DNA of 64,000 nucleotides from MH13 sp042140245 (lineage in GTDB: Bacteria > Pseudomonadota > Alphaproteobacteria > Rhizobiales > MH13). Numbering within the stretch: the first letter of the stretch is position 1; each line of letters begins with the position of its first letter. A model generated the notes under the pieces. That model saw only the letters and a list, made by a program, of their open reading frames with translations, made no database searches and had not been told where the DNA came from. Position numbers and translations under genes: made by a program. Positions 41,457-49,988 of this stretch are shown here, in pieces. The DNA is taken from assembly GCF_042140245.1 (NCBI RefSeq), contig NZ_CP159483.1, positions 2,542,001 through 2,606,000 on the forward strand. Direction: 5' to 3'.

Positions 41457-42623
41457 ATGCATTCCATACCACCGTCCAAAACGCCTGCGTCTGCGGCGCA
41501 GCCCGAAGGCAAGGAACGGCCTAGCCTTTTGGTACGCCTGCGCAATCTGGTTCTATCGGACTATTTCATTCTTTGGCTGTCGATTGCCTACTTCCTTGTG
41601 CTGGCGCCGTTTCTGCCCACACTGACCAATCCAGCGAACCTGTCGAACCTTTTGTCCAACACATGGCCTCTTTTGGCGGTAGCTGTTGGCCAGACTTTTG
41701 TTCTGACCATTGCGGGCATCGATCTTTCACAAGGCGCTGTGATCGGGTTCACCAGCACCGTGATGGCCGTTCTGGTTGCCACGAGTGGTTCAGCCAATGT
41801 GCTGGAAGGTGCGCCGGTCTGGGGGCTGTTCATTGACGAGAACGGCGGCCTCTTCCATGGCCTGCCGATCAGCGTCTTTTTAAGTCTTGTGGTGATGCTC
41901 GCGGTTGGCACATGTGTTGGCGCGCTCAACGGGCTGGCGATTGCCTATTTGCGCATGCCGCCTTTCATGATGACGTTGGTCACAATGATCGTCGTCTCAG
42001 CGTTTGCGGTTTGGCTCACACAGTCGGAGAACGTTGGCAACTTGCCAGAGAGCCTTGTCACACTGGGCAAGGGCGACATTATCTCCGTCTATTTCGGTGA
42101 GCAGGATCGCTCGCAGATTCCGCGCCGTGAAATTTTTTCCGTCATTGGCTTTTCCGCTGTCATTGCCATCAGCCTGGCCATTGCAGCCCATATTTTGCTC
42201 AACAAGACGGTTTTTGGTCGGCAGGTCATCGCCATCGGCGCGAACCGCAAAGCGGCTGAGATCTCAGGCGTGCCGGTGAAGCGCATCATCGTGATGGTCT
42301 TTGCCATCTCAGCCTTCTGCGCGACCGTCGGCTCGATCCTTTATTCCGCCCGTCTGGAGGCAGGCCGCCCGACGCTGGGCGAGGGGACGTTTCTACTCGA
42401 TGTCATTGGCGCGACGGTCATTGGCGGTACCAGCCTGTTCGGCGGCAAAGGTAAGATCATCTGGACCGTGTTTGGTGTCATCTTCTTCGTTCTTCTTTCC
42501 AACACGCTGAACCTGATGAACCTCTCCACTTTCCATATCGATATGGCCAAGGGTGGTGTGATCCTGTGCGCCGCGCTGCTTGATGTTGCCCGAAACCGCT
42601 ACTCGGCGGAGCGCGGGTTATGA
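41457..42623 (+). CDS. Sugar ABC transporter permease (RbsC family), first
   Basis: A 388-residue inner membrane protein with about ten helices. ATG 41457 follows the hairpin; no strong ribosome site is visible. Family motifs: TNPANLSNLLSNTWPLLAVA, VGQTFVLTIAGIDLSQGAVI, RMPPFMMTLVTMIVVSAFAV, VFGRQVIAIGANRKAAEISG and DVIGATVIGGTSLFGGKG. Unlike most RbsC proteins it has an inserted loop of about 30 residues near position 115-145 (GAPVWGLFIDENGGLFHG). Two different permeases are encoded, so the channel is probably a heterodimer. Confidence 0.9.
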   Translation: MHSIPPSKTPASAAQPEGKERPSLLVRLRNLVLSDYFILWLSIAYFLVLAPFLPTLTNPANLSNLLSNTWPLLAVAVGQTFVLTIAGIDLSQGAVIGFTSTVMAVLVATSGSANVLEGAPVWGLFIDENGGLFHGLPISVFLSLVVMLAVGTCVGALNGLAIAYLRMPPFMMTLVTMIVVSAFAVWLTQSENVGNLPESLVTLGKGDIISVYFGEQDRSQIPRREIFSVIGFSAVIAISLAIAAHILLNKTVFGRQVIAIGANRKAAEISGVPVKRIIVMVFAISAFCATVGSILYSARLEAGRPTLGEGTFLLDVIGATVIGGTSLFGGKGKIIWTVFGVIFFVLLSNTLNLMNLSTFHIDMAKGGVILCAALLDVARNRYSAERGL

Positions 42624-44119
42624 GTACGCTTCTTGGCCTTCATGGCTTGTCCAAAGCCTGGTTTGGGGTTCCGGCCGTCAGCGATATGCATCTTGAGGTG
42701 CCGGCTGGCATCTGTCTCGGCGTTATCGGTGAAAACGGCGCAGGCAAGTCGACGCTCATGAATATGATCGGCGGCGTGGTGCCACCTACGTCCGGCAGCA
42801 TGACGTGGCGCGGCGACTCATATGCACCCAAAAACCCAGCCGATGCAAAGGCCCATGGCATTGCGTTCATCCATCAGGAATTGAATCTTTTCACCAACCT
42901 GTCGGTGGCCGAGAATATCTTTATTGATGATTTTCCTTACCGTTTTGGCCTCATCGATAAGCGCAAGATGGCTGCGCGATCCCGTGTTCTTCTAGAGCGA
43001 CTCAACCTTCAAGCAGAGCCTGAAACCTCAGTTGGCAGCCTTGCACCGGGCGAGCGGCAATTGGTGGAAATCGCCAAAGCGCTCCACCGTGAAGCCTCGC
43101 TGATCATTTTTGACGAGCCGACAACCTCACTCACCGCGCGTGAGACCGATAAGCTGTTCGAGACCATCAACGCGTTGAAGGCCGATGGCACGACTATCAT
43201 GTACATCTCGCACATCTTGGCGGACGTGCAGGCCTTATCCGATGAGATCGCCGTTCTGCGTGACGGGCACCTGGTGGCCAATGGGCCAGTCGATCAGTTC
43301 GGTGTGCCGGCCATGATCAACGCGATGATCGGGCGCGAGCTTTCTGCAATCTATCCTCCACGCACCAGCGCACCGAGTGACGAAGTGATCTTGGAAGCCG
43401 ATGGGCTAAGCCAGGATGGCGTCGTCGAAGACATCTGCTTCAAACTGCACAAGGGCGAAATTCTTGGGCTATTTGGCTTGATGGGATCAGGGCGCAGTGA
43501 ACTCGCCCGCATGATCTTTGGCATCGATCCAACCCAACGCGGCACGCTGTTTTTTAATGACACACCGGTTGATGGCGACACACGTGCACGCATCGGTAAA
43601 GGCATGGCGTTCGTCACCGAGAACCGGCGTGACGAAGGCCTGATGATGGATGCAGCCATTGCAGACAATCTGTCACTGGTGACCATCGATCAGTTCGGCC
43701 AGGCGCCACTGGCCATGCTCGACCAGGACAAGCTGAAAGAGCGTACGCAAGCCGTTCGCGAACGCGTGACCATCAAAGCCGGTGATATCGCAACGCAGCC
43801 CGCGCGTGCCTTGTCGGGCGGTAATCAGCAAAAAGTGGTGATCGGCAAGTGGCTGTTGGGCGATCCGCAGCTGTTCATTTTGGATGAACCCACACGCGGC
43901 GTGGATGTTGGCGCCAAGCACGAGATCTACACCATTATCGACAGTCTGGCGGCTTCGGGCAGCGGTGTGCTCCTCATTTCCTCGGAGCTGGAAGAGTTGA
44001 TGGGCACATGCGATCGCATCATGGTGATGGCCCAGGGCGAAGTGACTGGCGAATTCAAACGCGAGGACTTTTCAGAGGCCGCGATCATTGCCGCCGCTTT
44101 CAAAGAGGTGGCAGCATGA
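42620..44119 (+). CDS. Sugar ABC transporter ATPase (RbsA/MglA type, two ATPase domains)
   Basis: A 499-residue protein with two tandem nucleotide-binding domains. The first has Walker A GENGAGKST (about residues 37-45), LAPGERQ as signature and LIIFDEPTTSLT as Walker B. The second has the degenerate A-loop GLMGSGRSE, signature LSGGNQQKV and FILDEPTRGVDVGAKHEIY. This asymmetric pattern is normal for the family. It overlaps both permease genes by four bases and energises the sugar importer. Confidence 0.93.
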   Translation: MSTLLGLHGLSKAWFGVPAVSDMHLEVPAGICLGVIGENGAGKSTLMNMIGGVVPPTSGSMTWRGDSYAPKNPADAKAHGIAFIHQELNLFTNLSVAENIFIDDFPYRFGLIDKRKMAARSRVLLERLNLQAEPETSVGSLAPGERQLVEIAKALHREASLIIFDEPTTSLTARETDKLFETINALKADGTTIMYISHILADVQALSDEIAVLRDGHLVANGPVDQFGVPAMINAMIGRELSAIYPPRTSAPSDEVILEADGLSQDGVVEDICFKLHKGEILGLFGLMGSGRSELARMIFGIDPTQRGTLFFNDTPVDGDTRARIGKGMAFVTENRRDEGLMMDAAIADNLSLVTIDQFGQAPLAMLDQDKLKERTQAVRERVTIKAGDIATQPARALSGGNQQKVVIGKWLLGDPQLFILDEPTRGVDVGAKHEIYTIIDSLAASGSGVLLISSELEELMGTCDRIMVMAQGEVTGEFKREDFSEAAIIAAAFKEVAA

Positions 44120-45171
44120 GCGCGCAACGACCATCGGGCCCATTCGACCCAGCAGGCATGGCTGCTCGGCATTCCTCGATCATCATCCTGTTCGCCATCA
44201 TCATCGGCTTTGGCATTGCCGAGCCTGCGTTCCTTTCGTTCGATACGATGGGCAACACCGTCAAGCAGGCGTCCTTCATCGGCATTGCAGCTGTTGGCAT
44301 GGTCTTTGTGCTGTTAACCGCAGGTATCGATTTGTCCGTCGGTTCCATCATGTATCTGGGGCCGCTAATGGCCGGCATTGCCATGCGAGATATGGAAGTG
44401 AGCGTCACTGGCGCGCTGGTTGTCAGCATTCTGGCAGGCGCTTTGATGGGGGTGATCAACGCCTTCTTTATCGTCGTGCTACGGATTATTCCTTTCATCA
44501 CAACGCTGGCAACGCTGTTTCTGTTCCGGGGCTTTGGTTCCTACGTGACCTCCTCGCGGCAACTGGATTTCCCTGCCGAGGTGCGTGCCTTTGGCTTGTC
44601 CAACGTGCTCGGAATTCCCATGCCAGTTATTGTTTTCGCCATTGTGGTGCTGGCAGCCTACATCATCCTGGCGCATACCCCGATGGGTCGACAGATCTAT
44701 GCCTTCGGTAATGATGCTGAGGGCGCCCGCAAAGCTGGGTTGCCCACGCGCCGCTTGCAAGCTTTCGTCTACATCGCCAGCGGCATTTGCGCTTCGCTAG
44801 CGGGCTTTGTGCTGATCTCGCAGATTGGACGGCTTGATACCGGCTTTGGTGAGGGGCGCGAGTTTTCCGTCATCGCCGCAGCCGTCTTGGGTGGTGCAAG
44901 CCTGTTTGGCGGTGTTGGAACCGCGTTCAGTGCCCTTATCGGCGCCATCACCATTCAGGTGGTGCAGGCCGGCCTCGTTTACACCGGCATCAATCTTTAC
45001 CTGCAGCCACTTTTGCTTGGGCTGGTGATCTTCATCGCCGTCCTTCTCGATGGATTACGCCAGGCGAGACTGGAAGACAGCAAGCGCCGCATCATCCGTC
45101 CGCTTTTACCCGAACCAGTACGTGGCGACCCGCCACCTGCTTCAACGACCAACAAGGAGTCCCATCCATGA
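44116..45171 (+). CDS. Sugar ABC transporter permease (RbsC family), second
   Basis: A 351-residue inner membrane protein starting at ATG 44116 (ATGA with the ATPase stop); the frame is open further upstream but inside the ATPase gene. Motifs: FDTMGNTVKQASFIGIAAVG, MVFVLLTAGIDLSVGSIMYL, RIIPFITTLATLFLFRG, PMGRQIYAFGNDAEGARKAG and EFSVIAAAVLGGASLFGG. It pairs with the permease at 41457. Its stop overlaps the apnO start, tying transport to catabolism. Confidence 0.92.
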   Translation: MSAQRPSGPFDPAGMAARHSSIIILFAIIIGFGIAEPAFLSFDTMGNTVKQASFIGIAAVGMVFVLLTAGIDLSVGSIMYLGPLMAGIAMRDMEVSVTGALVVSILAGALMGVINAFFIVVLRIIPFITTLATLFLFRGFGSYVTSSRQLDFPAEVRAFGLSNVLGIPMPVIVFAIVVLAAYIILAHTPMGRQIYAFGNDAEGARKAGLPTRRLQAFVYIASGICASLAGFVLISQIGRLDTGFGEGREFSVIAAAVLGGASLFGGVGTAFSALIGAITIQVVQAGLVYTGINLYLQPLLLGLVIFIAVLLDGLRQARLEDSKRRIIRPLLPEPVRGDPPPASTTNKESHP

Positions 45172-46013
45172 CACACGCCGTCGCCCTTCTGGGAGCCGGA
45201 GGCAAAATGGGCCTTCGTGTTACCAAGAAACTCGTCGATGCCGGCTATGATGTTCGCGCCGTCGAAACCGCAGATGTTGGCAAGGCTCGCCTTGCCGAGG
45301 CCGATATTCAAGCCGTTGACCAGGCGACTGGGATCGCTGGTGCTGATGTCGTCGTGCTTGCGCTGCCCGACAACATCATCGGCAAAGTATCGCGCGATAT
45401 TGTGCCGTCGCTTAAGTCAGGTGCATTGCTCATCATCCTGGATGCAGCAGCCCCCTACGCTGGCGATGTCCCAACCGAGCGAGACGATGTCTCCATTGTC
45501 ATCGGTCATCCTTGCCACCCGCCGCTTTTCAACGATGAAACCGACTGGGATGCCCGGCGAGATTATCATGGCGGCATCGCACGCCAGTCCATCGTTTGCG
45601 CCCTCATGAAGGGACCCGAAGAGGCCTACGAACTGGGCGAAGACATCTGCAAAGCCATGTGGTCGCCGATCACCAACTGCTACCGCGTTACTGTCGAGCA
45701 ATTGGCCATTCTGGAGCCCGGACTATCGGAAATGGTGGCGATGCCCTTCGTGGACACGATGGTGGAAGCTGTCGATCTGTGCGCATCCAAATACGACATC
45801 CCGCGCGAAGCAGCTTTTGATTTCATGATCGGGCATTTGAACGTCGAGATCGCCATGTGGTTCGGCTACTCACCCAAAGTGCCGTCCGATGCGGCCTTGA
45901 GGCTGATGCGCTTTGCTAAAGGCGTGGTGGTGCGTGAGGACTGGGAAGAAGCTCTCAACCCGGCCAAAGTGAAAGAAGCCGCCGAACTGATCGTCTACGG
46001 TAAAGGCGCTTAA
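45168..46013 (+). CDS. apnO: D-apionate oxidoisomerase (ApnO) candidate
   Basis: A 281-residue NAD(P)-dependent enzyme related to 6-phosphogluconate/ketol-acid-type dehydrogenases. The Rossmann motif VALLGAGGKMG is at residues 5-15; ADVVVLALPDNIIG and IVIGHPCHPPLFNDETDWDA follow. The second half is helical (SPITNCYRVTVEQLAILEPG). The family described as D-apionate oxidoisomerase converts D-apionate to 3-oxo-isoapionate. The assignment rests on this fold plus the company of a lactonase-like protein, an apiose-type dehydrogenase, a RuBisCO-like protein and a DUF1537 kinase, the published D-apionate gene set. Starts within the permease stop. Confidence 0.72.
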   Translation: MTHAVALLGAGGKMGLRVTKKLVDAGYDVRAVETADVGKARLAEADIQAVDQATGIAGADVVVLALPDNIIGKVSRDIVPSLKSGALLIILDAAAPYAGDVPTERDDVSIVIGHPCHPPLFNDETDWDARRDYHGGIARQSIVCALMKGPEEAYELGEDICKAMWSPITNCYRVTVEQLAILEPGLSEMVAMPFVDTMVEAVDLCASKYDIPREAAFDFMIGHLNVEIAMWFGYSPKVPSDAALRLMRFAKGVVVREDWEEALNPAKVKEAAELIVYGKGA

Positions 46014-46019
46014 GAGCTG

Positions 46020-47684
46020 ATGCAGGAGCCACACCACCTCTCTGTCGGAGATATTTCTTTTCTCTACGAACCGGGCCTAGTCCGACGATTGATGGTGGCT
46101 GGTACCGAAGTGATCCGCATGATCAGCGCGCCGGTGCGCGACGCGAACTGGGGCACCTTCTCGCCAAAACTGTTGTCCAACTCGATCGACGAAACCCCAG
46201 ATAACGTGCGTATCGAAGAGGTGTTTTCGGTTGCCGATGGAAGGCTGCTAGCGGACCTTACTTTCGTCGTCCACGCAGATGGTGTTGTGTCTGCCAACTT
46301 GATTTTCACCGGTAAGGAAGATGTCCAGACCAACAGAGCCGGTTTCACCTTGCTTCACCCCATTGCTGGAACAACAGGTAACGCCCTGACGGTCTCACAC
46401 AGCGACGGTTGTGTGACTCAAACCCAGTTCCCCGAGCAGATAGCGCCCGGACAACCTGCCATCGAAATCTGCGGGCTGGCTCACAAAGTGGGCGATGTGG
46501 ATGTCAGAATATCCTTCAAGGGCGAAACGTTCGAAACCGAAGATCAGCGCAACTGGTCGGATGCCTCTTTCAAAACCTATTGCCGCCCGCTTTCGCTGCC
46601 GTTCCCTTACACGATCGTTAAGGGGGAGACTGTCACCCAGCGCATCGAAGTCAATTTGGATCGCAAGTTTGAAAGCACTCATCGGGGTGTGGCCGCGAGG
46701 CCAACGCAGTCCATTCAAAAGCCTGTGCGCTTGCCACAAATCTGCTTAGCAGTCGAACCAGATTGGCTGACGTCCGCATCATTGCCGCGAGGTGTCGTTC
46801 CTGTCTTGCGCTTTACCGGGGGTGACTCTTACAGCGATGAAAAGCTCGCTCAGATCGTGCAAACGCACCAGGATGTCGATGTCGAAATCATTGTTCCAGA
46901 GGACAAGGATGCGCTCGGCGTTTGCGAGACCGTGAAGGACTGCCTTGAGCGGTGCGGGTTAAACGCCAAGCACATTACGGCGCTGCCGCAGGCTTACCTC
47001 AAAAGCTACCAGCCGACCGGTCCTTGGCCGGAAGGTCTCTCGCCAGAGTCTTGCACCCAAGTCGCGCTCCAAACCTTCACAAACGCGCGCATCGGTGTGG
47101 GCATGCTAACCCACTTTACCGAGTTCAACCGGCGCGCGCCCGATACATCGTTTGGTGATTATGTGACGTTTGCCAACGCCGCTATCGTCCACGCCGCGGA
47201 CGACATATCGGTGTGGGAAACTTTAGAAACTTTGCCCTACATCTTCGCCTCGGCCAAAGCCCTTTCAGGCGATTTGCCGATACGTCTTGGTCTGGTCTCC
47301 ATTGGCATGCGCTCCAACCCGTATGGAGCGGCTTTGGTGCCGAACCTATGCCACGCCAAGATCGCCATGACGGGTGATGATCCACGGCAGACAGCCCCTT
47401 TTGCTGCCGCCTATGCGGTGGCTGCGTTTGCGCTTGCTGCACAAGCAGGCGTTGAAGCCATCGCACTCGCGGCACCGAGCGGACGGTTGGGAATGATGAA
47501 CGCCGATGGTTCTTTGCTGCCTATTGGTAAAGCGTTGAAAGCCTTGTCGGCTCTGGGACCGGAAGCAAACCTCATGGTGAGCCAAGACAAGGTGACGCTC
47601 TCAAACTCTATCGGGTCACTATCAGCTGATATCTGCGGTCAAGGCGCTCTCCATCTGTCTGGATTTGGAGAAGATAATGACTGA
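46020..47684 (+). CDS. apnL: D-apionate lactonase (ApnL) candidate
   Basis: A 554-residue protein without signal peptide or membrane segment. The N-terminal beta-rich domain begins LSVGDISFLYEPGLVRRLMV and has GTEVIRMISAPVRDANWGTF, which recalls the opening of characterised D-apionate lactonases. The second half is TIM-barrel-like with TFTNARIGVGMLTHFTEFNR, RLGLVSIGMRSNPYGAAL and a late SGRLGMMNADGSLLP. Its role would be hydrolysis of the apionolactone made by ApsD to D-apionate. Gene order (apnO, apnL, apsD) supports this. Function by family memory and context; a different sugar lactonase is possible. Confidence 0.68.
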   Translation: MQEPHHLSVGDISFLYEPGLVRRLMVAGTEVIRMISAPVRDANWGTFSPKLLSNSIDETPDNVRIEEVFSVADGRLLADLTFVVHADGVVSANLIFTGKEDVQTNRAGFTLLHPIAGTTGNALTVSHSDGCVTQTQFPEQIAPGQPAIEICGLAHKVGDVDVRISFKGETFETEDQRNWSDASFKTYCRPLSLPFPYTIVKGETVTQRIEVNLDRKFESTHRGVAARPTQSIQKPVRLPQICLAVEPDWLTSASLPRGVVPVLRFTGGDSYSDEKLAQIVQTHQDVDVEIIVPEDKDALGVCETVKDCLERCGLNAKHITALPQAYLKSYQPTGPWPEGLSPESCTQVALQTFTNARIGVGMLTHFTEFNRRAPDTSFGDYVTFANAAIVHAADDISVWETLETLPYIFASAKALSGDLPIRLGLVSIGMRSNPYGAALVPNLCHAKIAMTGDDPRQTAPFAAAYAVAAFALAAQAGVEAIALAAPSGRLGMMNADGSLLPIGKALKALSALGPEANLMVSQDKVTLSNSIGSLSADICGQGALHLSGFGEDND

Positions 47685-48726
47685 TCAATCATTACGCGGT
47701 GTGTTGATCGGCTGCGGATTTTTCTCTGACAATCATATGAACGCCTGGACCCGTCAGGATGGCGTGACCATCACTGCCGTGTGCGATCTAGATGAAGTCA
47801 AAGCCGAAGCAACGGCGCAGCGATTTGGTGTAAAAACCATCTACACCAACGCGCAAGATATGCTGGCGACTGAAGCACCAGATTTCGTCGATGTGGCCAC
47901 CACCGTAGGCTCGCACCGAGCATTGGTTGAACTGGCAAGTGGCCATGCCAAAACGATCATCTGTCAAAAGCCCTTCGCTGAAACCATCGCTGATGGCGAG
48001 GCTATGATTGCGGCCTGCGGAGCATCTGGAAGCACACTCATCGTTCATGAAAATTTCCGCTGGCAGCGCGCCTTCACAGTAATGAAGGCGATGATCGAGA
48101 ATGGCGATCTGGGCAGTCTTCATTTCGCGCAGTTTTCATTTCGCCACGACTACGACAACTACGTCAATCAACCTTACTTGGCCGAAATTGAACGTTTCAC
48201 GATCATGGATGTGGGGCTTCATCTGTTCGATCTTGCCCGCCATTTTCTTGGCGAGGTGGACACGCTTTCTTGCACCACCCAGCGCCTCAACCCAATTGTG
48301 CGCGGTGAGGATGCTTTTACCGCGATGCTCGTCCACACAAGTGGCGCGACCAGCATTTGCGATTGTTCCTTCTACAGCAAAGTAGCCCCCGATCCCTTCC
48401 CTCAAACACTGGCGCGCATTGAGGGTGACCAAGGCACACTGATGCTTGGTCAAGACTACCGCCTTACCCTTCACACTGGCAGCGGCGCACGCGAAATCGA
48501 TGCCGCGCCGGCTGTTCCAAGCTGGGGCGGAGCACCTTGGCAGGGTGTGCAGGACAGCGTCATGCGCTTTCAGAACCATGCCGCCGATGTTGCGCGCGGG
48601 CAGGCGGACCCTGCTCCCTCAGGCGCTGACAATCTCAAAACACTTGCGTTGGCCCTGGCCGCCTACGACGCAGCAGAAACCAGGTCCAGCATCACCATGG
48701 CGGACTGGCAGGAGACAACGTCATGA
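47677..48726 (+). CDS. apsD: Gfo/Idh/MocA oxidoreductase, D-apiose dehydrogenase (ApsD) candidate
   Basis: A 349-residue NAD(P)-dependent sugar dehydrogenase. ATG 47677 overlaps the end of apnL and has GGAGAAG upstream; a TTG 12 bases earlier is in frame. The N-terminal motif VLIGCGFFSDNHMNAW binds the cofactor; ICQKPFAETIADGEAM carries the family's catalytic Lys (normally EKP, here QKP); the C-terminal domain includes ERFTIMDVGLHLFDLARHFL with the conserved Asp/His. It would oxidise D-apiose to apionolactone. The family is broad, so the substrate depends on context. Confidence 0.75.
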   Translation: MTDQSLRGVLIGCGFFSDNHMNAWTRQDGVTITAVCDLDEVKAEATAQRFGVKTIYTNAQDMLATEAPDFVDVATTVGSHRALVELASGHAKTIICQKPFAETIADGEAMIAACGASGSTLIVHENFRWQRAFTVMKAMIENGDLGSLHFAQFSFRHDYDNYVNQPYLAEIERFTIMDVGLHLFDLARHFLGEVDTLSCTTQRLNPIVRGEDAFTAMLVHTSGATSICDCSFYSKVAPDPFPQTLARIEGDQGTLMLGQDYRLTLHTGSGAREIDAAPAVPSWGGAPWQGVQDSVMRFQNHAADVARGQADPAPSGADNLKTLALALAAYDAAETRSSITMADWQETTS

Positions 48727-49988
48727 CCGCATCGATGTCCGTTACCGACCGCATTGAGGCCGACTATGTCATCGAGACAGCCATAGACCCGCAGGAAGCT
48801 GCGGAGACCATGGCGGGCGAACAATCCTCTGGCACGTTTCTGCCCATTCCTGGTGAAACCGAAGAACTGAAAGCTCGCTCCGCTGCGCGCGTTGAGCACT
48901 TGGAGGTTTTTCAGACCGTCGATACGCCATCGTTACCCGGTGCGGCAGTGGGAGAAACCTATCAACGTGCACATGTCACCCTATCGTGGCCACTGGGTAA
49001 TATTGGTCCGTCGCTGCCCAATCTCATGGCAACTGTCAGCGGTAATCTGTTTGAACTAAAGCCTTTTTCTGGCCTGCGCGTCATGGATATTCGCATGCCG
49101 CAAGCTTTTGCAGATATCTATCCCGGACCGCAGTTTGGCATTGAGGGCACGCGCCGTTTAACTGGTGTCTCCAAAGGTCCTTTGATCGGTACAATCATCA
49201 AGCCAAGTGTCGGGTTTTCCCCGCAGGAAACTGCCGACCGCGTCGCGATCTTGGCGCAGGCCGGTATCGATTTTATCAAAGATGATGAGCTTCAAACCGA
49301 TGGACCCTATTGTCCGTTTGAAGAGCGCGTGACAGCCGTTATGGCGGTGATAAATGCGCACGCTGAGAAGACCGGCAAGAAAGTCATGTACGCCTTCAAT
49401 CTAACAGGTGAAGTCGACGAGATGCGCGCGCGTCACGATTTCGTGCGTGAACTGGGTGGCACCTGCGTCATGGCAAGTGTGAACTCCGTCGGGCTTGGCG
49501 GCATGATTGCGCTTGGCCGTCATTCGCAACTGCCCATCCACGCCCATCGCAACGGCTGGGGCTACCTGTCTCGCCACCCCATGCTCGGGTGGTCGCATGT
49601 TGCTTGGTCGAAGTTTTGGCGCCTAGCTGGTGCCGACCATCTGCATGTGAATGGACTGCGCAACAAGTTTTGCGAGCCAGATGACAGCGTCATTCAATCG
49701 GCTCAGTCCTTGCTGACGCCGCTGTTCAACGACAAACCGTGCCTTACCATGCCGGTTTTTTCCTCTGGTCAAAGTGCGATTCAACCTGATGAGACCTACC
49801 GGCGCATGCAAACGACCGATCTTATTTATGCCGCTGGTGGCGGCATTGTTGGGCATCCAGATGGCATTGAAGCTGGTGTGCGTAGCCTGCGTGAAGCGTG
49901 GGACGCCGCCGAGCAAGGTATTCCAGCGGTAGATCACGCCAAAGAGCATCCGGCCTTGGCACGCGCTTTGGATGCCTACGCCCAATGA
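48723..49988 (+). CDS. oiaT: RuBisCO-like protein (form IV), 3-oxo-isoapionate-4-phosphate processing (OiaT/OiaX type)
   Basis: A 421-residue member of the RuBisCO superfamily. The signature GIDFIKDDE contains the Mg-ligand set Lys186, Asp188 and Glu189, equivalent to the carbamylated Lys, Asp and Glu of RuBisCO; GTIIKPSVGFSPQ precedes it and HRNGWGYLSRHPMLG follows. It has no CO2-fixing partner genes. In D-apionate pathways such proteins act on 3-oxo-isoapionate-4-phosphate, either as a transcarboxylase/hydrolase giving 3-phosphoglycerate and glycolate (OiaT) or as a decarboxylase (OiaX). No erythrulose-phosphate isomerase gene is nearby, which favours OiaT. Family certain, reaction inferred. 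Confidence 0.8.
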   Translation: MTASMSVTDRIEADYVIETAIDPQEAAETMAGEQSSGTFLPIPGETEELKARSAARVEHLEVFQTVDTPSLPGAAVGETYQRAHVTLSWPLGNIGPSLPNLMATVSGNLFELKPFSGLRVMDIRMPQAFADIYPGPQFGIEGTRRLTGVSKGPLIGTIIKPSVGFSPQETADRVAILAQAGIDFIKDDELQTDGPYCPFEERVTAVMAVINAHAEKTGKKVMYAFNLTGEVDEMRARHDFVRELGGTCVMASVNSVGLGGMIALGRHSQLPIHAHRNGWGYLSRHPMLGWSHVAWSKFWRLAGADHLHVNGLRNKFCEPDDSVIQSAQSLLTPLFNDKPCLTMPVFSSGQSAIQPDETYRRMQTTDLIYAAGGGIVGHPDGIEAGVRSLREAWDAAEQGIPAVDHAKEHPALARALDAYAQ